Shown piece after piece: positions 1-9,004 of a stretch of DNA of 64,000 bases. Numbering within the stretch: position 1 is the stretch's first letter; each line of letters starts with the position of its first letter. Made by a program: the position numbers and the translations under genes. The notes below the pieces were generated by a model. That model was not told the origin of the DNA and did no database searches. It worked only from the letters and a program-made list of their open reading frames with translations. The stretch spans positions 1-64,000 of the forward strand of contig DS999409.1 in the NCBI GenBank assembly GCA_000158155.1, given 5' to 3'. Source of the stretch: a gamma proteobacterium NOR5-3. GTDB lineage: Bacteria; Pseudomonadota; Gammaproteobacteria; Pseudomonadales; Halieaceae.

Positions 1-686
1 GAAAGCAGCGGTAGGCCCAGCATCGACGAAAACGGCGTTCCGCTTTTTGAGGACAGGGACATACCGAAAGAAGACGACTTGCCTTCCAGGCGGTCGCTTT
101 TTACCGGTAGGCCAAGCATGGATGAGAGTGGTGTGTCGCTGCCGCTCTTGATCTTCCAGCCCACCAGGCCAGAAAAGGTAAAGTCCGACGCCAGAGGCTT
201 AAACCACTGCGAAAAATGGCTCAGGCCGTCTTGCTTGGTGTCAAAACCAAAAGCCTCGGACATCGTCCCGTTGACCAGCACGGGCAGGCCCAGCATGTTA
301 GACAGGGGTGTTGCCTGCTCGCTCAGCGGTACAAAAGGCTCCGGCGGTGGCACATGGGAGTCCGGAAGGGGGTTGTACGCGTCCAGGGTTACTTCGACCA
401 TGCGCGAAGCAATAAACGGGGGTGTTACAGCAACCAGTGCCCGACCTTCGGTGAGGCGCTGCATGTAAAAGTCAGCGTGTTTGCCCAGCATGCTACCCAT
501 GCGTACGGCTTTGTTGACCATGTCTATGGGGTTAACAGTCTCAGTGACTTCACCCTCATGCTGAGCGGGAGCCTTTGGACCCTCCATCAGCGCAATATCG
601 TCGCTGCTATAACCCAGTTCTACCAGAGCACTTGCCGCGGCCTTTGCTCGCCCTTCATCATCATATAAACGCGCTATTACCAACAT
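1..686 (-). CDS. YflT-like stress protein with repeated MLGLP motif (3' end outside window)
   Basis: An open frame runs from ATG at 686 to the window edge (228 codons, no stop), so the C-terminus is missing. A perfect AAGGAG lies at 694-699, 7 bases before the ATG. The N-terminus (MLVIARLYDDEGRAKAAASAL) resembles general stress protein 17M/YflT domains, which are short alpha/beta domains of unknown biochemical role; that match is from memory. The rest is unusual: a proline-rich linker near residues 108-122, then three copies of a motif at residues 126 (TPLSNMLGLPVL), 185 (TPLSSMLGLPVK) and 217 (TPFSSMLGLPLL). No signal peptide or membrane segment is visible in the part present. The frames on the opposite strand are shadows of this gene. 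The coding call is firm; function is unknown. Confidence 0.8.
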   Translation of the reverse strand, partial: MLVIARLYDDEGRAKAAASALVELGYSSDDIALMEGPKAPAQHEGEVTETVNPIDMVNKAVRMGSMLGKHADFYMQRLTEGRALVAVTPPFIASRMVEVTLDAYNPLPDSHVPPPEPFVPLSEQATPLSNMLGLPVLVNGTMSEAFGFDTKQDGLSHFSQWFKPLASDFTFSGLVGWKIKSGSDTPLSSMLGLPVKSDRLEGKSSSFGMSLSSKSGTPFSSMLGLPLL

Positions 687-740
687 CACCTGACTCCTTA
701 TTAGAGGCTTTTTTTGCCTTACTCACAAAGCATACGCCAG

Positions 741-769
741 CTTTTAAAAATTGGACCGAAGTTAGACAA
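741..769 (-). promoter_or_regulatory. Candidate sigma-70 promoter for the stress-like gene
   Basis: On the minus strand TTGTCT (769-764) and TAAAAG (746-741) are separated by 17 bases. The predicted transcript has a leader of about 48 bases before the ATG at 686. A 12-bp AT palindrome (AAAATTAATTTT, 768-779) overlaps the -35 end. Each hexamer matches only 4 of 6 consensus positions. Confidence 0.35.
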
Positions 770-795
770 AATTAATTTTTAGCTCAAAAGGCAGT

Positions 796-2028
796 CTAGT
801 CCGCCAGACTCGGGAGTAAAGACACCGCGTTGTCTCGAAGAATCGTCCTGCGGATTGCCTGTCGTTGCGGGCTGTCGGTGCAGATCAGGACTTTAGCCAG
901 TGTCGCTCCCAGGTGGTACCAGGGCCAGTCGGTGCCAAACAGCAGTCGTTCGCCGCCGGTCCGGCGGATGATTGTCTCCAGGCTGCGCACGCCCTGACCA
1001 TGAATGCCCAGCCAGGCGTTTTGATGTGCAAGCGCCAGTTCCAGCATGCCTGCGCTGTCCCGGGCGCCCGCGTGGCCTAAAATGATCTGTAGCCTGGGAA
1101 AGTCCCGCAGAACCTTTGCGTAGTGCCGCGGTACCGCGTAACGCTGACTTGACTCTGGCTCGATGCCCGCACGACCTCCGTGGAAGAAGATCACCATGCC
1201 TAGTCGCTGGGCCTCCTCATACAGGGGCATCATGCTTGGATCGTCCGGGTAAAAGCGCTGGACGGTTGGGTGAAGTTTGACCACGCGGGCGCCGGTGGCG
1301 GCATAGTGCTTGAGCTGCTCCACGCGATCAGGGTCCTGTGGATGCACGGAGCAGCCGCTTGTTATGCGTTCGCTCGCGTTCGCCGTGGCAATTGCGGTGC
1401 GCCATTGCTCGGTAAGGTCGTCGCCAAAGGGTAGCCCCAGCTTAATGGGGAGCACCAGGGAGTGCTGCACCCGCATAGCGTCCATTTCGGCGATGAGATT
1501 AGGAATAGTATGACTGCGAACCACATCGTTGCCCCACAGCCCTTGTGTCATGAGGACTCGTTCGTTCTTACCAAGCGCCTCTTCTGAGAAGTTCCCGTTA
1601 ATGTAGATATCCAGGTCCAGCTTGCCCGGCGGGGTGGTTCCATCGCAGTCCAGCAGGTGGCGAACCCGGGGTGTTGAGGCCTGCAGGTCCAACGGGGGCT
1701 TAAAGAGAATGGACATGCCCAGATGGGCGTGTACGTCGACAATGCCGGGAAGGCTGTCATCGATACAGATCAAGTCTCCCGCCGGATTGAGATCGAACCA
1801 CGGTAGCGAAGCTAGCCCGCGGTAACCCGCATAGCGTTGCTCGCCGTAGGGACCTTTTCCTTTATTCGCGGCCTCGTCTCGTTGCTGCCTGGCCAGTTGG
1901 TCGATATCGGCCTGGGTATAGCGTGCGGGATCGGGTGCGTCATCGCACCCGGGCGTGCTGGCAGCAGCGATACCCCCGGCCGCAATGCCCAGAAGCTGGC
2001 GCCGGGACAAGCCCGGGGTTTCACTCAA
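796..2028 (-). CDS. Exported amidohydrolase (amidohydrolase_2 family)
   Basis: Metal-dependent hydrolase of the amidohydrolase_2/ACMSD-like type, 410 residues. The metal-binding HAH is at residues 100-102 (VDVHAHLG). Further strand motifs follow: VKLHP, FFHGG, LGHAG and FGTDWPW, with the probable metal-ligand Asp at 367. The N-terminus has a twin-arginine signal (SRRQLLGIAAGG) ending near Cys28, so a Tat-exported, possibly lipid-anchored protein is likely; the lipobox (STPGC) is weak. The start is TTG at 2028, overlapping the TGA of the upstream SDR gene as TTGA. No ATG sits close by, and the Tat motif begins only eight residues in, which supports this start. It is last in an apparent five-gene minus-strand run. 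The substrate cannot be read from the sequence. Confidence 0.82.
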   Translation of the reverse strand: MSETPGLSRRQLLGIAAGGIAAASTPGCDDAPDPARYTQADIDQLARQQRDEAANKGKGPYGEQRYAGYRGLASLPWFDLNPAGDLICIDDSLPGIVDVHAHLGMSILFKPPLDLQASTPRVRHLLDCDGTTPPGKLDLDIYINGNFSEEALGKNERVLMTQGLWGNDVVRSHTIPNLIAEMDAMRVQHSLVLPIKLGLPFGDDLTEQWRTAIATANASERITSGCSVHPQDPDRVEQLKHYAATGARVVKLHPTVQRFYPDDPSMMPLYEEAQRLGMVIFFHGGRAGIEPESSQRYAVPRHYAKVLRDFPRLQIILGHAGARDSAGMLELALAHQNAWLGIHGQGVRSLETIIRRTGGERLLFGTDWPWYHLGATLAKVLICTDSPQRQAIRRTILRDNAVSLLPSLAD

Positions 2029-3002
2029 GAGGCCGTGACACCGGTGAGCAACTCTGACAGCGCCCAGAGCTTGCGGGCTTCTTCGGCATCCACCGCATGC
2101 GCATCGACGCCTTTAAAGCGCGCCGTGTCGCTGCCAGGCAATGTGCTGTCGGCAATATCGCAGTCTTCGCAATAAACGCCGCCGAGGCCTTCCAAGTTTG
2201 GAGCCGTGGCAGCCCACACCGTGGTGGCGGCCCCTTGCTCAGGACTCTTGAAGATAGCGTTAACCGTGCCCGCTTCATCTATCCAGCCCATGGCAATCAT
2301 TTCTTCTTTGGGCAAATGACGCTGCAGCGGCGTCATGATGCCGCCAGGATGCACTGCAAAAGCCCGGACGTTGTCGGCCAGGCCCCGCGCGTCCAGTTCC
2401 ACGGCAAACAGGCTGTTTGCTGTTTTGGCCTGACCGTAGGCAATCCATTTGTTGTACTCGTCCCGGGTAAACATTACGTCGTCCCAGCGAATGGGCGACA
2501 GTTTGTGACCGGTAGAAGAGAGCGATACGACGCGAGCTCCGCCGTTTGCGGCAAGAGCTGGGTATAAAAGAAGGGTCATCGCAAAATGCCCTAGATGATT
2601 GGTGGCGAACTGCGCCTCCCAGTCCTGAGCCAGACGCGTCTCGGGGCAGGCCATAATTGCAGCGTTGTTGATCAGGATATCAATGCTCCTGCCGCTGTCG
2701 ATGAAACGTTGGGCAAAGGCGTTTACCGATGCCAGGTCGCCGAGATCCAGCGCGTCGACCTCGATGCTGCCGGATAAATCCGCCAGTGCTGCCAACTCAG
2801 CGCGGGCATGTTCCGGACGCCTTGCTGGCACCAGTACCGACGCCCCCGCTGAGGCAAGTGCTCGGGCGGTCTCCAATCCGAGGCCGGAATAGCCACCGGT
2901 GACGATCGCCAGCTTGCCCTTTAGGTCGATGCCGGCGATGACCTCACCGGCGGTGCTATTTTTATCAAGGCCGGAGTTGATCGATGCTTGTGGGGTGCTC
3001 AT
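2025..3002 (-). CDS. Short-chain dehydrogenase/reductase
   Basis: Classical Rossmann-fold SDR of 325 residues, close in style to retinol dehydrogenase/WWOX-like SDRs. Visible are the cofactor motif TGGYSGLG (residues 35-42), NNAA (112-115), the catalytic Ser region (SLSSTGH, about 160-165) and Y189-x3-K193. ARR after the second beta-strand suggests NADP preference. A good ribosome site (GAGGAG) precedes the ATG by 7 bases. The gene overlaps the start of the downstream amidohydrolase by 4 bases, so the two are probably translated together. A 30-residue N-terminal extension precedes the fold. Substrate unknown; the neighbourhood suggests catabolism of a small cyclic or amide compound. Confidence 0.9.
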   Translation of the reverse strand: MSTPQASINSGLDKNSTAGEVIAGIDLKGKLAIVTGGYSGLGLETARALASAGASVLVPARRPEHARAELAALADLSGSIEVDALDLGDLASVNAFAQRFIDSGRSIDILINNAAIMACPETRLAQDWEAQFATNHLGHFAMTLLLYPALAANGGARVVSLSSTGHKLSPIRWDDVMFTRDEYNKWIAYGQAKTANSLFAVELDARGLADNVRAFAVHPGGIMTPLQRHLPKEEMIAMGWIDEAGTVNAIFKSPEQGAATTVWAATAPNLEGLGGVYCEDCDIADSTLPGSDTARFKGVDAHAVDAEEARKLWALSELLTGVTAS

Positions 3003-3109
3003 GGTGATTCTCCTCGGGGGCGAGACGTATTTTTATAGGAATAGCGTAGCAAAGAGCAGGCGGTGGCTGCGGTGCCGGGGTTGTATCTTTGGGTTTACAT
3101 CCCTGAAAG

Positions 3110-3484
3110 CTAGCTCAACGCCGCGATGAGTCCTGATACCGCGGCTGTGTCGAGGTATTCACGCAGGTCCACAACCTGGCCATGCTCAACATCTGCAACC
3201 ACGCACACCGCCAGATCCAGGTTGCTGCCATCGGGAAGCGTGCCGCGGACGCGGTGCTCTTCGACGAACCCCGTGGCTGTTGCCGATCGCTTGGCTTCTT
3301 CGTAGCGAAAATCCTTCACTACACCAAGAATTGTTTTGGAAAGCCCCAGCAGACCATCAAGGCCCATGGGTGGATTGTTGTTCTGCCATGCCTGAAGCTG
3401 TGGCGAGCACAGCGAGCGTGCGCGTTCCTCGTCTCCGGTCTCGAACGCTTCAAAGAGTGCTTTGCAGATTTCTGTATTGTCCAT
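3110..3484 (-). CDS. SnoaL-like / NTF2-fold protein
   Basis: A 124-residue alpha+beta cone-fold protein of the SnoaL/NTF2 type (EICKALFEAFETGDEERARSL, then a beta-rich half with EHRVRGTL and VVDLREYLD). Such proteins are small cyclases, isomerases or ligand-binding modules. ATG at 3484 was chosen because GAGGT lies just upstream. Starts at 3502 or 3550 are also open, but they would overlap the HupE-like gene or lack a ribosome site. It sits between the HupE-like gene and the SDR gene on the same strand, with a 107-base gap before the SDR. Confidence 0.72.
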   Translation of the reverse strand: MDNTEICKALFEAFETGDEERARSLCSPQLQAWQNNNPPMGLDGLLGLSKTILGVVKDFRYEEAKRSATATGFVEEHRVRGTLPDGSNLDLAVCVVADVEHGQVVDLREYLDTAAVSGLIAALS

Positions 3485-3527
3485 GGTCACCTCGGTTGAC
3501 ATGATGATCCCGGGCACCGGCGCGATG

Positions 3528-4679
3528 CTATGCGTACCGGAGACCGGCAATGAACAGTGTAACCCCTATAACCAACAGAGAACCTCGTCGCTTCCAGAGG
3601 TTGTTAGCCGGCAACAGTCGCCCCATGGCAAAACCCACGGCTCCCAGCATGGACAGAAAGGCAAGCTGTGCGGCCTCCACGCCGAGATTAAAGCCCAGAA
3701 GGCCAATCAATAGAAAATCCGCCGGCAAACCGATGTCCCTCAACGCCGACGCAAAGCCCAGACCATGAACCAGTCCAAAGAGCAGTACGAGCAGATAGCT
3801 ACTGTGCGACTGCGTTTGCCTCAAGAGATTCGCTGCGGCTATCCACACAATGCTCAGCAGAATCAGCGGTTCCACGATGTTTGCGGGCGCGCTAAACCAT
3901 CCCAGGGCCGTCATGCCCAGGCTCAGCGAGTGGGCGAGGGTAAACAGTGTGATGATGCCCACGAGTCCGGCAAGTGATGCCGAACCAAAAAACAGGGCGG
4001 CCACAAACAGCAGGTGGTCTATTCCATCGGGAAAGATATGCCGAAAGCCCGCAAGGGACAGATCTGCAAAAACGGCTCTAGCCTCTGCGGCATCATTTGC
4101 CGTACCTGAGGTGGTAGCTTCCCGGGGCTCGTCTGCGGCGGCGGCCATAGCGCTATCAAGCGTAAAGGCGGGAGAGCGTTGACCCGTGACCAGCCAGCGA
4201 GTCTGCTTGCGCCCGCTTGTTTCTTCCATGAGCGTATTGGCGATGGGTTCCTCAAAGCGAAAGCTGTCCAGATAGGTGATCTGCAGTGTGCTGGGCGTTG
4301 TCTTTAATGGAATATTTCCGCTGAGCGTCAGCTCTGTGCGCGGCCAGCTCAGAGGGTCGAGATACTCTTCTTTGGGTAGCTTCGGGAATCGCAGCTCACT
4401 CAGTGTTAGCGCAACGCGCTCGCCATCGACTGTAAGCGCTATAGCGCCAGGGAGTGGTGCCAGGGCTTTTTGCAAGTCGGGCGAGCTCATGGGCTCGCTG
4501 TACTGGCTCCACTCCCAATAGGCCTCACGACTCCCCGCGGTCGCCAGCAGGTCAACGGCGAGCTCTACGGTGACAGCCCCATCATCGGCAAGGCTCACCG
4601 ATGACTTGGACATATTCAGCAGATGGGCATTCGCGCCGACCGCTATCAGCAGCAGCGTGACGAGTAGTCCGGTGCGCAT
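3528..4679 (-). CDS. HupE/UreJ-2 family membrane protein
   Basis: A 383-residue protein with a signal peptide (LLVTLLLIAVGANA), a beta-rich extracytoplasmic region of about 200 residues, and a C-terminal bundle of about six membrane segments. The bundle opens with the family signature GFRHIFPDGIDHLLFVAALFF. The family resembles the HupE/UreJ nickel or cobalt permeases, and the conserved H-x3-D-x2-DH pattern is thought to bind metal; transport itself is inferred. The start is ATG at 4679, overlapping the TGA of the upstream deaminase-like gene (TGATG). A GTG one codon earlier is also possible. Because it is coupled to a gene for a metal-dependent hydrolase, it might supply metal or act as an accessory membrane factor. 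Confidence 0.85.
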   Translation of the reverse strand: MRTGLLVTLLLIAVGANAHLLNMSKSSVSLADDGAVTVELAVDLLATAGSREAYWEWSQYSEPMSSPDLQKALAPLPGAIALTVDGERVALTLSELRFPKLPKEEYLDPLSWPRTELTLSGNIPLKTTPSTLQITYLDSFRFEEPIANTLMEETSGRKQTRWLVTGQRSPAFTLDSAMAAAADEPREATTSGTANDAAEARAVFADLSLAGFRHIFPDGIDHLLFVAALFFGSASLAGLVGIITLFTLAHSLSLGMTALGWFSAPANIVEPLILLSIVWIAAANLLRQTQSHSSYLLVLLFGLVHGLGFASALRDIGLPADFLLIGLLGFNLGVEAAQLAFLSMLGAVGFAMGRLLPANNLWKRRGSLLVIGVTLFIAGLRYA

Positions 4680-6574
4680 CACCAGGCGACGGGGTGTGTC
4701 TCACCGGTGGTAATGTTGACCAGACCGCCGGGGTTACCTTCATAGGGCGCCACAAGCTGCCACTTCCAGGGCGAGGCGGTCAAAAATGCAAAACGCATAC
4801 GCTCGGGTAGGCCAGGGTTGCCGATCCAGTCCATTTGATCGGCCGCATTAAACAGCGCCTCTACTTCTGCGCCGACTTCGGTTACCGAGCGTTGGGACAC
4901 CAGGCCAGCAACTTCGAGTCGGACCTTGGCGACCACAACGCCACCATGCACCAGCGCCCAGCCGCCCTGCATCTCGGCCACGGTATTAGCAGCCAGTGCC
5001 ATAGCCGCATCGTCATTACCCAGTGTCCAGATGTTATGCAGATCATGCGATTGCGAACTCGCCAGCGCTGAACCCGGTGACAGGGGCCCCACGTTGCGCC
5101 AGAACATGGTGGAGAGCGCTGCATTGCCGTGGTAACGATCGATCATGGCGACTTTGCTGATACCTCGCGCGGGATCTGCCCGCAGCTCGCCCTCGGTGAC
5201 TGCCAGCGTGTCCGTGGGCAGCTCGGGCTTAAAGTAAAAAGGCTCGAGCACCGCGATATTCATACTCTCGCGATCTCCATCAGCAGGCATGGCAAAGTCA
5301 CTCGCCGTGAGCTTGCGCCCCACGTTCATGGTGTTGGTGGCCCAGGCGGGATACTCGATCTTTGGCACATCCAACAGGTACTTGCCGTTCTGCGCTGCCA
5401 GTCGTCCGCTGGCATACACAGACTCCACAGCAACGGTGTCAGGGTCTGTGAGCAGCACAATATCGGCGAAACGACCGGGAGCGATGCTGCCTACCAGATG
5501 ATCAATACGAAAGTGCCGCGCGGTGTTATAGCTGCCTAACTGATAGGCGATGGTGGTGGGCACGCCCGTTTTTATAGCGCTACGAATGTTGTAGTCCATG
5601 GAGCCCAGCTGCGTGGTGGTGTGCACGTCCCGATCGTCTGTCGTGACCGAGATATTGCTCCAGTCGCTTAGGCCTTCCTTTACAAGAAGCGAGAAGAGGT
5701 CTCGCATAGCGCGGACCTTCACTTCCAAAAACACACCGCGGCGGAGTTTTTCCAGGCCTTCTTCGGGCAGACGCACCTCGTGATCCGAGGACAATCCTGC
5801 CGCAGCAAAGGCATTTATCTCGGCGGCGGTCACAAGCCCCGCACCGTGGCCTTCGATCACGCCGCGATTTTGCCGCGTGGCCTGCATCATGCCCCAGATA
5901 CGTTTGTGGCCCGGCGCGTCCAGTTCGCTCACCGCGGTCCAGTCCATGACTTCGCCCAGACCCACAACCCGCAGATCGCGTTTCATAAAGGCCGCCATTT
6001 CGTCATGGCCGTAGTAGCCGCCGCCGGATTCATACACAGTCGGCGGCGTTGCTGAGCCCACGGCAGGGAAGATCTTGAGCGGGCTGCCCGCATCCTCGGC
6101 ATAAAGCCAGAAGTCGACGTTGTTTTTACCCACCACGTTGGAGATCTCATGGGATCCCTCCACGGTCCAGGTACTGCCAAAGGGCACGACCAGCTCCGCC
6201 TCATACTCCGGTGTGAGGTAACTGCTCTCGATATGTTTGTGGGATTCGCCAAAACCCGGTACCGCCCACAGGCCGCTTCCATCGCGCGTAGCCAATGCCT
6301 TGCCCGTGAAGCTGCCGCTGTTACCCACCCAGGCGATGCGGTCGCCGGAAATTGCGATGTCCTGGGCGGACTCCCAGTTGCCGGTGAATACATTTAAGAG
6401 CGTGACGTTGCGGATTAGCAAGTCCGCAGGGACGCGACCCAGAGAAACCTGCAGTAGATGGCGGCGGGTTTCGACTTCGGCGGAGAGCTTTGTGGGCTCT
6501 TCACGGAATCCCGGTAGGGATTGCGCCATAACCTGACCGCAAAGCACTAACAGGGTGACGAACAGAATTCGCAT
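4679..6574 (-). CDS. Exported adenine-deaminase-like amidohydrolase
   Basis: Amidohydrolase of 631 residues built like adenine deaminase (Ade). HKHIESS lies at residues 112-118, followed by VPFGSTWTVEGSHEISNV, the GLGEVMDW segment, an EGHGAGL segment, SSDHE, TTDDRDVHT and a C-terminal SIAPGRFADIVLL composite-domain motif. Ade enzymes convert adenine to hypoxanthine with a binuclear metal centre in the cytoplasm. This one begins with a cleavable signal peptide (MRILFVTLLVLCGQVMAQ), so it should act outside the inner membrane. The first motif is HxH as in Ade, but the flanking residues differ enough that the substrate may be another purine-like or cyclic amide. It is first in the five-gene minus-strand run and divergent from the TPR gene at 6730. 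Confidence 0.78.
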   Translation of the reverse strand: MRILFVTLLVLCGQVMAQSLPGFREEPTKLSAEVETRRHLLQVSLGRVPADLLIRNVTLLNVFTGNWESAQDIAISGDRIAWVGNSGSFTGKALATRDGSGLWAVPGFGESHKHIESSYLTPEYEAELVVPFGSTWTVEGSHEISNVVGKNNVDFWLYAEDAGSPLKIFPAVGSATPPTVYESGGGYYGHDEMAAFMKRDLRVVGLGEVMDWTAVSELDAPGHKRIWGMMQATRQNRGVIEGHGAGLVTAAEINAFAAAGLSSDHEVRLPEEGLEKLRRGVFLEVKVRAMRDLFSLLVKEGLSDWSNISVTTDDRDVHTTTQLGSMDYNIRSAIKTGVPTTIAYQLGSYNTARHFRIDHLVGSIAPGRFADIVLLTDPDTVAVESVYASGRLAAQNGKYLLDVPKIEYPAWATNTMNVGRKLTASDFAMPADGDRESMNIAVLEPFYFKPELPTDTLAVTEGELRADPARGISKVAMIDRYHGNAALSTMFWRNVGPLSPGSALASSQSHDLHNIWTLGNDDAAMALAANTVAEMQGGWALVHGGVVVAKVRLEVAGLVSQRSVTEVGAEVEALFNAADQMDWIGNPGLPERMRFAFLTASPWKWQLVAPYEGNPGGLVNITTGETHPVAW

Positions 6575-6670
6575 GGGGCTCTCCGTAATGGGGGATTCAA
6601 TATGGCCAATGATAGCCCAGCTGTTTTGGCGTGGGTGTCGAGCCCCGTGTTTGCCTTCCTAAACACTCGC

Positions 6671-6699
6671 TAGTCTCGATTCAGCGGATACGCTATTGT
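6671..6699 (+). promoter_or_regulatory. Candidate promoter upstream of first TPR gene
   Basis: TAGTCT at 6671 and TATTGT at 6694 are 17 bases apart, and the -10 ends 31 bases before the GTG start. The same layout occurs at 12346 and 14652 before two other genes of this cluster. That recurrence is the main support, since the hexamers are far from consensus. Confidence 0.4.
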
Positions 6700-6729
6700 T
6701 TGTGCTAATCAGACAACAGGCACCTATTC

Positions 6730-8961
6730 GTGAGTTTTCTCGGCGAGCTAAAACGGCGCAACGTGTTTCGTGTCGCTGGCGTATACACGGTTGTTGGCTG
6801 GCTGCTGGTGCAGGTGGCGGCTACCGTAGAAGAGGCTATCGCGCTGCCCGCTTGGTTCGACGCGGTGGTGCTGTCTTTTCTGGTGATTGTATTCCCCATC
6901 GCGTTGATCTTTGCCTGGGCCTTTGAGCTTACGCCTGATGGCATCAAGCGCACCTCGTCGGTAGACGAGGACGAGAGCATTACAGCGCAAACTGGCTCCA
7001 AGCTGGATGTGGTGCTGATCATTTCCTTTTTGTTGTTCGCCGGGGCCATGGTGTTGCCGCGGTTTTTGGGGGAGGGTGCGCCGACAGCCGATACGCTGGG
7101 CTCTCCTGTTGCCGCCCATGATGCAGGTTCAGATGCAATAGCGCAGCCGCCTGCCGGTAACGTCGCATCCATTGCAGTGCTGCCTTTTGCAGACCTCTCT
7201 GCGGCCGGTGATCAAGAGTACTTTGCTGACGGAATCTCTGAGGAGCTTCTTAACGTACTCGCCAAGGTAAAAGGCATGCAAGTGGCCGGACGTACCTCGT
7301 CATTTGCCTTTAAGGGCCGCAACGAAGACCTGCGGGAGATCGGCCGAGTTTTAAATGTGGCCAATATTCTGGAAGGCTCGGTGCGCACCGAGGGTGACAA
7401 GGTCCGCGTTACGGCGCAGCTCATTCAGGTGAGCGATGGTTTCCACCTCTGGTCCGAGACCTATGATCGCGATCTCACCAGTATTTTTGCCGTGCAGGAT
7501 GATATTGCCCAGCAGATTTTGACGGCCATGAAGACTGAGCTGCAGATCGATGTTCAGGATGCGATCACGCCGGCTACCCGTACCGATATCAACGCTTACG
7601 GCCTGTTTCTGGAGGCGCGGGACCTGATTGCCAGTCGGGATGTGGCTAAGATGACCCGCGCTCGAGCACTGCTGGATCAGGCTATTACTATCGATCCGGC
7701 CTACGCGCCTGCCTACGCGGCCCGGGCGCAGGTACATTTACTACTAAGCGACAGGCCTTCATCCTACGGTGATATCCCGCATCATGTTTCCCGACCCAAG
7801 GCGGTGGCGGATGTAGAAAAAGCCCTCGAGCTTGATCCGGATCTCGCCCATGCCCATGCGGTACAGGGTCTTTTGGATAATGATGAGGGACGCCCGGATG
7901 CTGCCAGAGCAAGCCTGCGGCGTGCCCTGGAGCTAAACCCCAACTCATTGGATGCCCGTAACTGGTTGGCTCTGGCTTTGGTGGATACCGGGGAGTTCCG
8001 CGCGGCGCTGGAGCAACTCAATGCCTTACTCGCTATTGACCCGCTGTATGGGCCTGCGGTGAATAATGGGATGATCTACTCTGATGAAGTGGGCGATATC
8101 GAGGGCGCTAAGGATATTGCTCGCGCCTATATCAGGCGTAGCCGCAACCCCACGACTACCGCGTTTTATACCGCTCGCATAGCGGTATTGGAGGGCCGAA
8201 TAGCCGACGCAATCGTCGCTCTGGAGAGTGTCCCGGGAGATATTCGTACTGGCAGAGGTGCTCAGTGGCTCAGCTATAGCTATGGTTTTCTGGGAGAGTT
8301 TGACAAGGCGGTGAATACGGTTGGTTTGAGCGACAGCTTCAAACTGCAAAGACAAGTTGAAGTGGGAGACCCTGCGGCGGCTATCGAGGCTCTGCAAACA
8401 AAGCTGGCTCTGGATCCCGATATTGTCAGTTCGCAACTTTCTTATATTCAGGCGCTGTCTATCGCTGGAGAGGACGAGGCTCTTGTCGCGTTTTATCAAG
8501 ACGTTTATTCCGGCGATCTTGATACCTTTGAGACCCGTCTCCGTGGAGCCTCAGCCCGTTCGGTAGTGCCGCCTTACCGCGAACTAGCGCTGGCTATGCA
8601 GGCGACCGGGCACACCGACGACGTGCAGCGTATCTTGCAGCGTTTAAAGGGGGCCATCGACGCCTTTCGCGCCGGTGGCTCCCGCTCTGGTCTGCGTGAT
8701 CGTGATGAGGCGCGCTACTGGGCCGTGGCTGGCGACTCCGATAAAAGCGTTGCGCTCCTTGAGCGATTTTACGACAAACGGTTGTCTCTCGGCCCCACCG
8801 ACTTTCGTGATCGAGCCTTTGACTCGTTGCAGAAACATCCGGGCTTTTTGGCTCTGCGCGAGCGTGCAAGGCAGCGTGTTAACGAAGAACGTGCCCTGAT
8901 GGACTGGCCGCCGCTTGAGATCGAGGTCTTTGTTAATCCACTGCTACTAAACGGGCAATGA
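6730..8961 (+). CDS. Membrane TolB/FlgO-like TPR protein (copy 1)
   Basis: A 743-residue protein starting at GTG. The N-terminus MSFLGELKRRNVFRVAGVYTV is a signature shared by many marine gammaproteobacterial TPR/adenylate-cyclase-type proteins. Three membrane segments lie near residues 14-35, 45-66 and 95-112. Residues about 145-275 form a TolB-N/FlgO-like domain (SIAVLPFADLS, EYFADGISEELL, GRTSSFAFKG, ILEGSVR, HLWSETYDR, IFAVQDDIAQ). From about 300 to the end there are tetratricopeptide repeats (for example AYAPAYAARAQ, LNPNSLDARNWLAL). The role is unknown; a sensory or scaffolding function at the inner membrane is the usual guess. It is closely similar to the protein at 12404-14626. The two lie on either side of an exported peptidase and an exported amidase. 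Confidence 0.85.
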   Translation: MSFLGELKRRNVFRVAGVYTVVGWLLVQVAATVEEAIALPAWFDAVVLSFLVIVFPIALIFAWAFELTPDGIKRTSSVDEDESITAQTGSKLDVVLIISFLLFAGAMVLPRFLGEGAPTADTLGSPVAAHDAGSDAIAQPPAGNVASIAVLPFADLSAAGDQEYFADGISEELLNVLAKVKGMQVAGRTSSFAFKGRNEDLREIGRVLNVANILEGSVRTEGDKVRVTAQLIQVSDGFHLWSETYDRDLTSIFAVQDDIAQQILTAMKTELQIDVQDAITPATRTDINAYGLFLEARDLIASRDVAKMTRARALLDQAITIDPAYAPAYAARAQVHLLLSDRPSSYGDIPHHVSRPKAVADVEKALELDPDLAHAHAVQGLLDNDEGRPDAARASLRRALELNPNSLDARNWLALALVDTGEFRAALEQLNALLAIDPLYGPAVNNGMIYSDEVGDIEGAKDIARAYIRRSRNPTTTAFYTARIAVLEGRIADAIVALESVPGDIRTGRGAQWLSYSYGFLGEFDKAVNTVGLSDSFKLQRQVEVGDPAAAIEALQTKLALDPDIVSSQLSYIQALSIAGEDEALVAFYQDVYSGDLDTFETRLRGASARSVVPPYRELALAMQATGHTDDVQRILQRLKGAIDAFRAGGSRSGLRDRDEARYWAVAGDSDKSVALLERFYDKRLSLGPTDFRDRAFDSLQKHPGFLALRERARQRVNEERALMDWPPLEIEVFVNPLLLNGQ

Positions 8962-9004
8962 ACTCTTAATTCTCCCCATTTCTATCGGTTACTGAGGATC
9001 GCCT

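Noticed and set aside
79-668. Two plus-strand open frames (129 and 150 codons) at the left edge
   Set aside because: They lie antisense to the minus-strand stress-like gene, which has a perfect ribosome site and a protein-like sequence. The plus frames have neither.
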